A stretch of DNA of 64,000 nt from Aminipila terrae (GTDB lineage: Bacteria; Bacillota; Clostridia; Peptostreptococcales; Anaerovoracaceae): positions 2,046,001 to 2,110,000 of the forward strand of contig NZ_CP047591.1 in the NCBI RefSeq assembly GCF_010120715.1. Reading direction: 5' to 3'. The translations under genes and the position numbers were made by a program. A model generated the notes under the pieces. That model made no database searches. It was not told where the DNA came from and saw only the letters and a list, made by a program, of their open reading frames with translations. Shown piece after piece: positions 17,250 through 26,587 of this stretch. Each line of letters begins with the position of its first letter. The stretch's first letter is position 1.

Positions 17250-17921
17250 ATGTACAGGGTATTGATTGTAGAAGACGATTTTGTTATAGCAGAGTCTTTA
17301 ATGACTCATCTTGGTAATTGGGGATTTGAGGTAAAATATATAGAGAATTTCAAGGATGTGATTTCTGAATTCACTTCATATGATCCACATATTGTATTGA
17401 TGGATGTTACATTGCCATTTTTTAATGGATACCACTGGTGCAGGGAGATTCGGCAGATTTCATCTGTTCCTATTGTGTTTATCTCTTCTGCGGGGGACAA
17501 TTTGAATATTGTGATGGCCATGAACATGGGGGGAGACGATTTTATTATTAAGCCCTTTGATTTAAGTGTTCTGACTGCTAAAATTCAGGCTATCATAAGG
17601 CGGACTTATTCCTTTCAGGGGCGCACTAACATCATTGAACATAATGGGGTGCTGCTCAATCTGGGAAATGCCACTTTAATCTATGAAGATAAAAAAATAG
17701 AACTTACCAAAAATGATTTCCGCCTTCTCCAGGTACTTTTTGAAGGTGCAGGGAAAGTAGTATCCAGAGACAGCCTGATGACCAGATTGTGGGAAGATGA
17801 AAATTTTGTTGATGATAATACTTTAACTGTAAACATTACCAGACTTAGAAAAAAATTAGAGGAGATAGGATTAGAAGATTACATTTTAACCAAGAAAGGC
17901 ATTGGGTATATTATTGAATGA
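17250..17921 (+). CDS. OmpR-family response regulator, BceR type
   Basis: 223 residues: receiver domain with acidic pocket ED9/D10, phospho-acceptor D52 (VLMDVTLP) and the KPF motif, then a winged-helix DNA-binding domain ending in TKKGIGYIIE. A GGAGG site precedes the ATG. Its last four bases overlap the kinase start (ATGA). With the intramembrane kinase and the FtsX-type transporter downstream it forms a classic peptide-antibiotic detoxification unit, in which the regulator turns on the transporter. Confidence 0.92.
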   Translation: MYRVLIVEDDFVIAESLMTHLGNWGFEVKYIENFKDVISEFTSYDPHIVLMDVTLPFFNGYHWCREIRQISSVPIVFISSAGDNLNIVMAMNMGGDDFIIKPFDLSVLTAKIQAIIRRTYSFQGRTNIIEHNGVLLNLGNATLIYEDKKIELTKNDFRLLQVLFEGAGKVVSRDSLMTRLWEDENFVDDNTLTVNITRLRKKLEEIGLEDYILTKKGIGYIIE

Positions 17922-18931
17922 ATACGAGACATGAAATAATGGTAACTGCCAGGGCGTTTGTAAAGGAAAATGTAAAAAAAGCCATAGTATATCTGGTTTT
18001 CTGTTGCATATTTGGTATCCTTTTTATGCTGCAGTCTGTTCCGGCAGATGTAGTATTATATGCTGCTGAAGTATGTGGATTTCTAGGAATAATCTGTCTT
18101 TTATATGAGTTTTATAATGCCTGTAAAAAACACCTTTTACTAGTAGAATTAAGAAATCAGGTAACGTTTAACATTGATAGTATGCCAGATTGTGGGACAT
18201 TGATAGAACAGGATTACCAGAAGCTTGTAAGTGATCTGTTTATACAGATGAAACAGCAGGAATCTGTTTTTATGTCAGAGACCAGAGATATGATAGATTA
18301 TTACACACTCTGGGCCCATCAGATTAAAACGCCAATAACGGCTTTGAGCCTGATTCTTCAAGCTGAAGAAGGGGATGCCACCAGGCAGATGAAAATGGAA
18401 CTTTTTAAGATAGAACAATATGTGGAAATGGTTATGCATTATCTTCGAATGGGAAGCATGAATTCAGATCTGGTACTGGAAGAACACAATCTGGAGAAAA
18501 TAGTAAAACAGGCAGTAAAAAAGTACGCAGCAGTTTTTATATATAAAAAAATAAACCTTCAGCTGGAGCATATAGATGTTCAGGTGCTTACCGATGAAAA
18601 ATGGCTGAGTTTTGTGATAGAGCAGCTTTTGTCCAATGCACTGAAATATACAAGAGAGGGAAGCATTAAAATATATATGAAGCAGGAATCAGAGACTCTG
18701 ATCATTGAAGATAGTGGAATAGGTATAAGCAGGGAGGATCTTCCAAGAGTTTTTGAACAGGGTTTTACAGGATATAATGGACGTATGGATAAGAAAGCCA
18801 GTGGATTAGGGCTTTATTTGTGCAAAAAAGTTATGGAGAATTTATCTCACAGAATAACCATTGAGTCGGAAGAAGCAAGAGGAACCCAGGTATTGCTGGA
18901 TTTGCATACAGAAAGAATCATAGTGGAATAA
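17918..18931 (+). CDS. Intramembrane-sensing histidine kinase, BceS type
   Basis: 337 residues. Two closely spaced membrane segments (about 21-40 and 46-65) with almost no external loop, then a DHp domain with phospho-acceptor H134 in LWAHQIKTPI, and an ATPase domain with N box EQLLSNALKYT, DSGIGI and GLGLYLCKK. Lacking its own sensor domain, this type monitors flux through the partner BceAB transporter. The start overlaps the regulator's stop by four bases. A terminator separates the pair from the transporter genes. Confidence 0.92.
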   Translation: MNTRHEIMVTARAFVKENVKKAIVYLVFCCIFGILFMLQSVPADVVLYAAEVCGFLGIICLLYEFYNACKKHLLLVELRNQVTFNIDSMPDCGTLIEQDYQKLVSDLFIQMKQQESVFMSETRDMIDYYTLWAHQIKTPITALSLILQAEEGDATRQMKMELFKIEQYVEMVMHYLRMGSMNSDLVLEEHNLEKIVKQAVKKYAAVFIYKKINLQLEHIDVQVLTDEKWLSFVIEQLLSNALKYTREGSIKIYMKQESETLIIEDSGIGISREDLPRVFEQGFTGYNGRMDKKASGLGLYLCKKVMENLSHRITIESEEARGTQVLLDLHTERIIVE

Positions 18932-18942
18932 AAGTATGAAAC

Positions 18943-18978
18943 CTTACAAAAATGAAAGGTTAAAACCTAAAATGTAAG
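18943..18978 (+). promoter_or_regulatory. Spaced dyad upstream of the transporter genes
   Basis: CTTACA (18943-18948) and TGTAAG (18973-18978) are exact inverted half sites 24 bases apart, with an inner AGGTT/AACCT hairpin. BceR-like regulators bind TNACA/TGTAA dyads, usually with a spacer of about four bases, so the wide spacing weakens the case. Confidence 0.25.
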
Positions 18979-19008
18979 CGAAATCTATGGCAGAGGTTTC
19001 GTTTTTTT
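18979..19008 (+). terminator. Terminator between bceS-like and bceA-like genes
   Basis: CGAAA...TTTCG stem (18979-18983 with 18997-19001) followed by seven or more T. It would uncouple transporter from regulator transcription. Confidence 0.75.
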
Positions 19009-19057
19009 ATTATCATAAAACTACAAAAGGGATATAACAGGAAATGGAGGAAGAAAA

Positions 19058-19825
19058 ATGGCACTATTAGAAGTGAAAAACTTAAAAAAAATATATTCTA
19101 CACGGTTCGGGGGCAATCAGGTACAGGCATTGTCCAATGTAAATTTCTCGGTAGAAGAGGGGGAGTATGTAGCCATAATGGGCGAGTCCGGTTCAGGAAA
19201 AACAACATTACTGAATATATTAGCTGCTCTTGATAAACCAACCAGTGGAGAAGTACTGCTAAATGGAAAAAGTATTGCAGCAGTAAAAGAGGGAAATATA
19301 GCAGAATTCAGAAGGGCCAACCTTGGGTTTGTTTTTCAGGATTTCAATTTGTTAGATAACTTTTCTCTGGAAGATAATATTTTTCTGCCGTTAGTTTTGG
19401 CAAGAACACCCTATAAAGACATGCAGCAGCGTATTATGCCTATTGCTGAGAAACTGGGGATTTCTGACCTTTTAAAAAAGTATCCTTATGAAGTGTCAGG
19501 AGGTCAAAAACAGCGTGCAGCAGTGGCAAGAGCATTGATTACAGATCCTCAGATTATTTTAGCAGATGAACCTACAGGGGCTTTGGATTCAAAAGCCTCG
19601 GATCATTTACTGGATTTGTTTTCAGGCATTAACAAAAGTGGGCAGACCATCTTAATGGTAACACACAGTACAAAAGCTGCAAGTCATGCAAGCAGAGTCA
19701 TCTTTATTAAAGATGGTCAGGTATTTCATCAGATTTATAAAGCAGGAATGTCAAATGAAGAACTGTACGAAAAAATATCTCATACGCTGGTTGTAATTGC
19801 TGCGGGAGGTAATGCAAATGAATAG
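19058..19825 (+). CDS. ABC transporter ATPase, BceA type
   Basis: 255 residues of the MacB/LolD-like class: Walker A GESGSGKTTL, signature VSGGQKQRAAVARAL, Walker B IILADEPT, and the D-loop ALDS. It powers the FtsX-like permease encoded next, whose start overlaps this stop by eight bases (ATGAATAG). Together they confer resistance to, and sensing of, cell-wall-active peptides such as bacitracin or lantibiotics; the exact ligand is not deducible. A GGAGG site precedes the ATG. Confidence 0.95.
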   Translation: MALLEVKNLKKIYSTRFGGNQVQALSNVNFSVEEGEYVAIMGESGSGKTTLLNILAALDKPTSGEVLLNGKSIAAVKEGNIAEFRRANLGFVFQDFNLLDNFSLEDNIFLPLVLARTPYKDMQQRIMPIAEKLGISDLLKKYPYEVSGGQKQRAAVARALITDPQIILADEPTGALDSKASDHLLDLFSGINKSGQTILMVTHSTKAASHASRVIFIKDGQVFHQIYKAGMSNEELYEKISHTLVVIAAGGNANE

Positions 19826-21782
19826 GTTTTTTTATTTTAATATGGCATGGGCAAACATGAAAAAGAACGGCAGGATGTATTTGCCATTTTGCCTTGCTTC
19901 CATAGGTACTGTAGCAATGTTCTATATTTTAAATTCCATTGCAGAGAGTGATGGAATGTCCATGGTTAAAGGAGGAGAAATTCTAAGAGTTATTTTAGGA
20001 TTAGGCTGTTTTATCGTGGGAATGTTTGCATGCATTTTTCTGTTTTACACAAACAATTTCCTTATGAAACAGAGAAAAAAGGAACTGGGAATCTACAATG
20101 TGCTAGGGATGGGAAAATTGCATATAGGAATTATTCTGTTTTTTGAAAATGCTATTTTATATGGAATAACCATTGTTTTAGGATTAATAAGTGGACTGGT
20201 GATAAGCAAATTTATGTTTCTGATCCTTCTGAAAATGATGGCTTGTAAGATTCCAATTGCATTTGTTATTGAAAGCCGGGCAATGATGATTTCCGTCATC
20301 TTATTTGGATTGATTTTCCTTGCCATGTTATTGTCCAATATGCGTCAGATTCATCTGGCAAAGCCGGTAGAACTTCTTCAAAGTTCCAACGTGGGAGAGA
20401 AAGAACCGAAAACCAAATGGTTCTTAACCACAATTGGTGTTATTACAATTGCTTTAGGATATGGAATCGCTTTAACTATTAAATCACCTTTGGCTGCAAT
20501 AATGATGTTTTTCCTGGCGGTTATTCTGGTAATCATAGGAACTTATGCTTTGTTTACTGCTGGAAGCATTGCCGTTTTAAAAACACTTAGGAAGAATAAA
20601 AATTATTATTACAAAACCAAGCACTTTATCGGAACGTCCGGAATGATCTACAGAATGAAGAAGAATGCTGTAGGTCTGGCTAATATTTGTATTTTATCAA
20701 CCATGGTATTAGTTACATTATCAACAACAGTATGTTTATACTCCGGGCAGAACAGTGCAGTGGAAAATGCATATCCCAGAGAAGTAGAAATTATGTCCAA
20801 TGACATTACAGCAAATACAAAATCTGAAATCTTTGATATTATTCAAAAGAGTCAGTCTGATGGCATAAAACAGGCCAAAAATATAGCAGTATTTAATTAT
20901 TTTATGTATGATTCATTGAGAAATGAAGATCAGTTTTCAGGCATAGACAAAGACAGCAGTAAAACCTACCAGTTGTTTTTTATTGCATTGGATGACTACA
21001 ACAGTGCAGAAAACACTCACAGGAAGCTGGAGGATGATCAGGTCTTAATATATTCAGATTCCAAGTATGATGAAGATTCAATTTCAGTACTGGATCACAA
21101 ATTCGCTGTAAAGGCACATCTTCAAAACTTTTCATTTAGCAGTGTCAATAATATGCAGAATTATCAACGGATTTATATTGTTGTTCCAAATCAGAATGTT
21201 TTTGAAGAATTAAGACAAAAAATCAATACTACTTATAAATCTGAGGGAATTCTACAGAGCTACAGTGGATTTGATTATCAGCAGAGTGCAGAAGAAGGAA
21301 AGCTTTTCCTTGAGAGGTTAAAAAACAATTTAAAGCAGCAGGATATGCACTCTTATATAATAACAAAGGAAGGGATGGAACAGGATTCAATGGCAGTGTT
21401 TGGTGGACTCTTGTTTATAGGCAGTTTCCTGGGTGTGTTATTCATCATGGCCACAGTTCTGATTATTTACTATAAACAGATTTCAGAAGGTTATGAGGAC
21501 AGAATGCGATTCCAGATTATGCAAAAAGTGGGACTGACTCCAAAGGAAGTAAAGAAGTCTATTAGAAGCCAGATGCTTACAGTATTTTTTCTACCATTAG
21601 TTGTTGCAGTGATACATGTAGCGGGAGCCTTTAACATGATAACAAAAATGCTGGCCCTGTTCCGGCTGACGGATATAAACTTATTTCTCACCTGCACTCT
21701 GATTACCATTTTAATATTTGGCATTATATATGGAATTGTTTACGGACTGACTGCCAAAGCTTATTATAAAATTGTAAGATAA
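19818..21782 (+). CDS. FtsX-like permease, BceB type
   Basis: 654 residues. The ATG at 19818 is preferred over upstream in-frame starts because GGGAGG (19804-19809) is eight bases away. About ten membrane segments with the hallmark large extracellular domain of roughly 200 residues between segments 7 and 8 (about residues 310-520), the region that binds peptide antibiotics or their lipid targets in this family. Partner of the preceding ATPase and of the intramembrane kinase. Ends in a terminator at 21801. Confidence 0.93.
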   Translation: MNRFFYFNMAWANMKKNGRMYLPFCLASIGTVAMFYILNSIAESDGMSMVKGGEILRVILGLGCFIVGMFACIFLFYTNNFLMKQRKKELGIYNVLGMGKLHIGIILFFENAILYGITIVLGLISGLVISKFMFLILLKMMACKIPIAFVIESRAMMISVILFGLIFLAMLLSNMRQIHLAKPVELLQSSNVGEKEPKTKWFLTTIGVITIALGYGIALTIKSPLAAIMMFFLAVILVIIGTYALFTAGSIAVLKTLRKNKNYYYKTKHFIGTSGMIYRMKKNAVGLANICILSTMVLVTLSTTVCLYSGQNSAVENAYPREVEIMSNDITANTKSEIFDIIQKSQSDGIKQAKNIAVFNYFMYDSLRNEDQFSGIDKDSSKTYQLFFIALDDYNSAENTHRKLEDDQVLIYSDSKYDEDSISVLDHKFAVKAHLQNFSFSSVNNMQNYQRIYIVVPNQNVFEELRQKINTTYKSEGILQSYSGFDYQQSAEEGKLFLERLKNNLKQQDMHSYIITKEGMEQDSMAVFGGLLFIGSFLGVLFIMATVLIIYYKQISEGYEDRMRFQIMQKVGLTPKEVKKSIRSQMLTVFFLPLVVAVIHVAGAFNMITKMLALFRLTDINLFLTCTLITILIFGIIYGIVYGLTAKAYYKIVR

Positions 21783-21800
21783 AAAAGTAAGATAAAATTC

Positions 21801-21846
21801 AGAGCTTATTAAAAATGTTTTTATGCACATTTTGATAAGCTCTTTT
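21801..21846 (+). terminator. Terminator of the BceAB-like operon
   Basis: AGAGCTTATTAAAA (from 21801) pairs with its complement ending at 21843, then a T-rich stretch. Confidence 0.8.
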
Positions 21847-21992
21847 ATTTTATGAAGGAAACGTGATAAGTGATATTCAATATAAGTGATAAATTAATGA
21901 AAGTTTTATTTTATATAAATATACCCTTAAGAAAAAGTAGGATGCAAGTATGATACAATTATGCTGTAAAACGTCAAATGAGGGGGATTCCA

Positions 21993-22652
21993 ATGATAAA
22001 AATTTTAGTAGTAGAGGATGAAAAACCAATTTCAAACTTAATAAAAATGAACCTTTTAGACGAGGGGTATGGTTGTACTTGTGCTTATGATGGGCAAGAG
22101 GCAGCAGACATCATTGAGAGCAGAACATTCGATTTAGTTTTACTTGATATCATGCTCCCTAAGATTGATGGTTATGAGTTAATAGAATATATAAATACTT
22201 ACGAGATTCCTGTTATTTTTCTAACTGCAAAATCAAATGTTCTGGATAAAGTAAAAGGGCTAAAGGCCGGGGCGCAGGATTATATCACAAAGCCTTTTGA
22301 AATAGTAGAACTTCTGGCCCGCATCGAAACTGTTTTGAGAAGATATGATAAAACAGCTAAAACCATGAATATTTTCAATATTCATATTGATATTGCTGCA
22401 AGAACAGTAGCAAAGTCTGGACAATTGATTAATCTCACCCTTAAAGAATTTGATTTACTAGTTTTTTTTGCGAAAAATAAAAACCGGGTATTGTCACGCA
22501 GCCAGATTTATACCAGGGTATGGGGAGAAGATTTCATGGGTGACAGCAGAACCGTTGATTTGCATGTACAGCGTGTGCGCAAAAAGTTAGGTCTGGAAAA
22601 AGAAATAGTAGCTGTTTATAAAGTTGGATACAGACTGGAGGTAAATGTGTGA
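21993..22652 (+). CDS. OmpR-family response regulator, VanR-like
   Basis: 219 residues from ATG 21993, preceded by GAGGGGG; the earlier in-frame ATG at 21978 overlaps that site. Receiver domain with ED9/E10 pocket, phospho-acceptor D52 (LVLLDIMLP) and KPFE, then a winged-helix domain ending in AVYKVGYRLEV. Four-base overlap (GTGA) with the kinase gene. The downstream D,D-carboxypeptidase makes a VanRS-VanY-like wall-remodelling unit likely, though neither vanA/B-type ligase nor vanH/X is present. Confidence 0.9.
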   Translation: MIKILVVEDEKPISNLIKMNLLDEGYGCTCAYDGQEAADIIESRTFDLVLLDIMLPKIDGYELIEYINTYEIPVIFLTAKSNVLDKVKGLKAGAQDYITKPFEIVELLARIETVLRRYDKTAKTMNIFNIHIDIAARTVAKSGQLINLTLKEFDLLVFFAKNKNRVLSRSQIYTRVWGEDFMGDSRTVDLHVQRVRKKLGLEKEIVAVYKVGYRLEVNV

Positions 22653-24103
22653 AATTTTACTGGAAAATTTATTTTTGCACCATGTTTATAACCATAACAT
22701 GCTTTTCCGTAGGGGGTTATCAGCTGGTTCATTCAAATTTTAATTCAGCTATGCAGCATGAAGTAAATGTCTCCAATGAATTCGGAGATATTGTATATTA
22801 TTCACTTATCAATGAGTTAAAAAATTACAATCAGGGACGGACTTCATTTACAGAGCTGCATGATGGTGAAGATTTATATTATGGGGAAATTTTTGAAATC
22901 GCAAAAAGTATGAATATCAATAATATGAACCAAAAAATTTCATTCTGTTTAATAAAGGAAAACAAAGAGGTTCTTTTTTCTTCTTTAACAGAAGAATTTG
23001 ATAAAAATCTTATTTCTAATCTTTCTCAGAATACAAAAGGATATATGATTAAAACAAAGGGAAATGAAACATATATTCAGACCATACGCCCAGCAATACT
23101 GTTAAATAGGCTTTGCTATATTGAAACTGTTAGAAATGTCAGTTACATATTTCAAAATCAAAAAATGCAGTATGTACTTCTTATGGAAATTATAATAGAG
23201 ATGCTTATTGTTGTTGGTGTTTTAATGTTTTTTATATCAAAACTACTGATGCAGCCCATTATACGTCTGACTGCTGCAGCAAAACAAATAGCAGCAGGTG
23301 ATTTTAGTAAGACAGTGGAAATAAAGGGGGAAGATGAATTTTCCGTACTATCGGAAAATTTCAATTTTATGTCACAACAACTGGATGAAAAAATTAAGCA
23401 GTTAAAAGAGGAAGCGGAAAAACAGGAATTATTTGCTGCTGCTTTTTCCCATGAGCTAAAAACACCTCTTACATCTATCATTGGTTACTCAGATATGCTC
23501 CGTTCAAAGCAAATGGATAAGGAAAGAACTTTATTATGTGCAAACTATATTTTTGAAGAAGGAAAGCGTTTAGAAATGCTTTCTATGAGGTTGCTGGATC
23601 TGGTGGTTTTAAGAAAGCAGGAAATAAACTATAGAAAAACTTCCACAGCAGAATTCTTTGGGGGTATATTTTCTATAATGTCACCAGTATTAAAGGAATC
23701 AAACATACTATTAATAAAGAAAATCGAACCAGCAACTGTTTATATAGAGCCGGAGCTAATGAAAACCGTAATTATCAATTTAATTGATAATGCAAGAAAG
23801 GCAATTAGTCAGAATGGCGAGATCGTTGTCTGGGGAGAAATGAAGAATGATAATTATATGATTACAATAAGGGATAACGGAAACGGAATGGAAGAAGCTG
23901 AGATTAAAAAAATCACGCAGGCATTTTATATGGTTGACAAATCAAGAAGCAGAAAAGAAGGCAGCGTTGGACTGGGACTGGCTATTTGTGAGGAGATATT
24001 AAGGCTGCACAATACTGAAATCCATTTTTCAAGCCGAATATCAGTTGGTACTTGTGTTACCTTTACATTAAAGGGAGAGCCATACAATGAAAAAAATAAA
24101 TAA
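22649..24103 (+). CDS. Membrane sensor histidine kinase with HAMP domain
   Basis: 484 residues, GTG start overlapping the regulator's stop, with GGAGG upstream. Two membrane segments flank an extracytoplasmic sensor of about 140 residues. A HAMP linker (near QPIIRLTAAAKQIAAGDFSK) is followed by the DHp domain with H268 in FSHELKTPLTSI, N box INLIDNARKAI, DNGNGM and GLGLAICEEI. Cognate of the preceding regulator. The sensor has no recognisable fold, so the stimulus is unknown; envelope stress is inferred from neighbours. Confidence 0.92.
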   Translation: MKFYWKIYFCTMFITITCFSVGGYQLVHSNFNSAMQHEVNVSNEFGDIVYYSLINELKNYNQGRTSFTELHDGEDLYYGEIFEIAKSMNINNMNQKISFCLIKENKEVLFSSLTEEFDKNLISNLSQNTKGYMIKTKGNETYIQTIRPAILLNRLCYIETVRNVSYIFQNQKMQYVLLMEIIIEMLIVVGVLMFFISKLLMQPIIRLTAAAKQIAAGDFSKTVEIKGEDEFSVLSENFNFMSQQLDEKIKQLKEEAEKQELFAAAFSHELKTPLTSIIGYSDMLRSKQMDKERTLLCANYIFEEGKRLEMLSMRLLDLVVLRKQEINYRKTSTAEFFGGIFSIMSPVLKESNILLIKKIEPATVYIEPELMKTVIINLIDNARKAISQNGEIVVWGEMKNDNYMITIRDNGNGMEEAEIKKITQAFYMVDKSRSRKEGSVGLGLAICEEILRLHNTEIHFSSRISVGTCVTFTLKGEPYNEKNK

Positions 24104-24860
24104 TTTTACTAAAATTTGTTTATTGTTTCTGATTCTCTTTATAGTGGCATTATTGCCGGTGGAAATTACAAGCCTTGAGAATAAAAGAGTGATACATCAG
24201 GTATATACGGCAGACATTTCAAAAGAAGAGCAGAATGCAAATAAATCTTTACATATAAAAGAAAAATTTGCCATTATCATGAAGTCGGCAGGACATTCCG
24301 TTTTAAGTACAAACAATCTACTGGAATCAGCTGAACATGAATCATTAAATGAAGTCATAAAACAGTTGGAGTTGCTGGAGAAAAAGAACGTGATTCCTCC
24401 TCTTAAAGTTGACAAGGATGTAAAGATAGTAGAATTGAAAAAAACCACATATTTCGATATTGATGAACCGTTAAATGGAGTAAATATTGAAGAACTGTGT
24501 CTGAAAGGGGGAAACTGCACTATATGGGTTTCCATGGATATGGAAACAGCAGCAATTTATCGGATTGTCATATCATCTAAAGAAGAATTGCCAGAGTTTC
24601 AAGAAGAATTTAATCCGGTTTTGTACATGGATTATTTAGGGCTACCTTTAAATAACATTTCAGTTAAAGGCAATAGCTCCAGAGGATGGATAAACTATAC
24701 AGATGAGATGTTACACTTTTCATATGAATATAATCAGGAGAATAATTACTTATCCTTTGAATTGGTGACTTCAGAGAATATCAAAGATTCTGATAAATAT
24801 AAAATAAAATGGATTAATAAGACTTTATTAAAAAATGATGCAATTCTGATACAACAATAA
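24087..24860 (+). CDS. Membrane-anchored extracytoplasmic protein of unknown function
   Basis: 257 residues. One N-terminal hydrophobic segment (about 10-27, ICLLFLILFIVALLPV) without a lipobox, then a soluble, strand-rich extracytoplasmic part with no named domain. The gene starts inside the end of the kinase gene (17-base overlap), so it is translationally coupled and most likely an accessory protein of the kinase, for example a signal modulator. A terminator follows directly. Not recognised as a known family; coupling is seen, function is inference. Confidence 0.6.
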   Translation: MKKINNFTKICLLFLILFIVALLPVEITSLENKRVIHQVYTADISKEEQNANKSLHIKEKFAIIMKSAGHSVLSTNNLLESAEHESLNEVIKQLELLEKKNVIPPLKVDKDVKIVELKKTTYFDIDEPLNGVNIEELCLKGGNCTIWVSMDMETAAIYRIVISSKEELPEFQEEFNPVLYMDYLGLPLNNISVKGNSSRGWINYTDEMLHFSYEYNQENNYLSFELVTSENIKDSDKYKIKWINKTLLKNDAILIQQ

Positions 24861-24870
24861 AACGAGAATG

Positions 24871-24920
24871 ATGCACTTATTTTGTAGAATTAACTACAAG
24901 ATAAGTGCATTTCGTTTTTT
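24871..24920 (+). terminator. Terminator of the VanRS-like operon
   Basis: Stem of about 16 bp (24871-24886 with its complement ending at 24910), then TTCG and a T run. The next gene begins 16 bases later. Confidence 0.9.
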
Positions 24921-24935
24921 TAAGGGGGTTAAAAC

Positions 24936-25763
24936 ATGAATAGAATGGATAATCTGCAAGGAAGTTGTAGGATAAGGCAACATAGCAGGAAAAGGAAGAA
25001 GCAAAAAAAAATTGCAGCGAGAATGTTGTTTTTAGTCATGAGCTGCTTCGTATTCCTTATGCTGGGACAAGTGTTCACAAATGACACACAGGATCATAGC
25101 AGTGGGGTAGTTCAAGCTGCAACAGATTATACTAAAATGAAAATCAACAAAACCAGTGAAGTCAGTGCAATTAGTGCTGCAAATAGAGGCATAAACAGCA
25201 GGAATGACTGGAATTTAATTCTTGTGAATCCCTGGAATAAAGTACCTGACAACTTTGGAGTTGAATTAACTAAATTGAAAAATGGGCAATCAGTGGATAA
25301 ACGGATTTATCCAGAGTTGCAGGAGATGCTAGACGCTGCCCGCGGAGAAGGTTTATCTCCTGTAATCTGCTCATCTTTCAGAACAATGGAAAAACAGCAG
25401 TACCTTTTTAATAATCAAGTAAATAAATATGTTGCACGGGGATACTCACCTGAACAAGCAAGGAATGAGGCCGCTAAATGGGTGGCGGTTCCCGGAACAA
25501 GTGAGCACCAGACTGGCCTGGCTGTTGATATTGTATCAACAAGATATCAGTCACTGGATAAAAAACAAGAAGAGACAGCTGAACAGCAGTGGCTGATGAA
25601 GAATTGTTATAAATATGGATTTATTTTACGATATCCATCAGATAAGGGCAATTTTACAGGTATTGGCTATGAACCCTGGCATTATCGATATGTGGGAAAG
25701 GAAGCTGCTAAGCAGATTATGGAAAAAGGCATCTGTCTTGAAGAATATTTGAAAACTATTTAA
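24936..25763 (+). CDS. VanY-like D-alanyl-D-alanine carboxypeptidase (M15B), copy 1
   Basis: 275 residues. Basic N-terminus, one membrane segment (about 29-46), a linker, then the M15B catalytic domain: CSSFRTMEKQ, zinc ligands H191 and D198 in [10 protein letters not shown], and H249 in EPWHYRY. It trims the terminal D-Ala from peptidoglycan stem peptides at the outer membrane face. AAGGGGG precedes the ATG. It follows a VanRS-like operon but is separated from it by a terminator, so it has its own promoter or depends on readthrough. A second copy is at 57276. Confidence 0.92.
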   Translation: MNRMDNLQGSCRIRQHSRKRKKQKKIAARMLFLVMSCFVFLMLGQVFTNDTQDHSSGVVQAATDYTKMKINKTSEVSAISAANRGINSRNDWNLILVNPWNKVPDNFGVELTKLKNGQSVDKRIYPELQEMLDAARGEGLSPVICSSFRTMEKQQYLFNNQVNKYVARGYSPEQARNEAAKWVAVPGTSEHQTGLAVDIVSTRYQSLDKKQEETAEQQWLMKNCYKYGFILRYPSDKGNFTGIGYEPWHYRYVGKEAAKQIMEKGICLEEYLKTI

Positions 25764-25878
25764 GGTCTTCTTTACTTTTGGCATCAATATAACTGCCATT
25801 CACATCATTTTTCTTGCATTGCCCCGTCACGGTATGTATGCTTAGAGTGGAATATTATATGGAGAGGGAACAGATAGT

Positions 25879-26586
25879 TTGATTAAAATTGCAGTTTGTG
25901 ATGATGAAGAAATCATGCGGTCACAGTTGAATAATAAAATAGTTGCTTATATGGAGAATACCAATTGCTCCAGTCAGGTGTTTCTCTTTTCAAATGCAGA
26001 AGAATTAGTAGAAAGTAGTACGGACTATGATATTATTTTTCTTGATATCCAGATGGAAGGAATGTCAGGAATGGAAGCTGCCAGAAAAATAAGAGAAGCA
26101 GGCGGGGAAAGCTATATTGTATTTATTACCGTTCTAAAAGAATATGTTTATGATGCTTTTGATGTTGAGGCCACAGACTATTTGCTCAAGCCGGTAGAGG
26201 ATGAGAGATTTATGCGAGCCATGGACCGGATTTTACATTACATAGAGGATAAAAGGACAGCCAGTCTTACGGTACAAAAATCTACTGGATACAAAATAAT
26301 CCGACTTACAGACATTTTTTATTGTGAGGTTATTAATCGTAAGATTTATATTTATACGAAGCAGGGCGTGATTGACTACTATAATAAAATTGACGAGTTA
26401 GAAAAGCAGTTAAAAAGTTATTTTGTCCGATGCCATCGGAGTTATTTAGTTAATCTGCAATATGTCTGCGGATATGAAAATGGGATTGCACAACTTGAAA
26501 ATGGAAACAAGATACCCATTTCCAGATCCCGTCAGCAGGATTTTATTAAGGCAGTTCTAAATTACATGAAAGAGAGAAAAAAATAG
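25879..26586 (+). CDS. LytTR-family response regulator (AgrA/LytR type)
   Basis: 235 residues with a TTG start preceded by GAGAGGG. Receiver domain with CDDEE pocket and phospho-acceptor D56 (IIFLDIQMEG), then a LytTR DNA-binding domain (about 128-235) with the motif FVRCHRSYLVNLQYV. It pairs with the GHKL kinase that starts one base after its stop. Such pairs control quorum sensing, autolysins or bacteriocins; no agrB or agrD peptide gene is present here, so the signal is unclear. Confidence 0.92.
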   Translation: MIKIAVCDDEEIMRSQLNNKIVAYMENTNCSSQVFLFSNAEELVESSTDYDIIFLDIQMEGMSGMEAARKIREAGGESYIVFITVLKEYVYDAFDVEATDYLLKPVEDERFMRAMDRILHYIEDKRTASLTVQKSTGYKIIRLTDIFYCEVINRKIYIYTKQGVIDYYNKIDELEKQLKSYFVRCHRSYLVNLQYVCGYENGIAQLENGNKIPISRSRQQDFIKAVLNYMKERKK

Positions 26587-26587
26587 G

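Noticed and set aside
16940..17317. 125-codon plus-strand frame across the end of the DMT gene and the start of the response regulator
   Set aside because: It overlaps two clearly conserved genes in another frame and its residues are basic and unpatterned.
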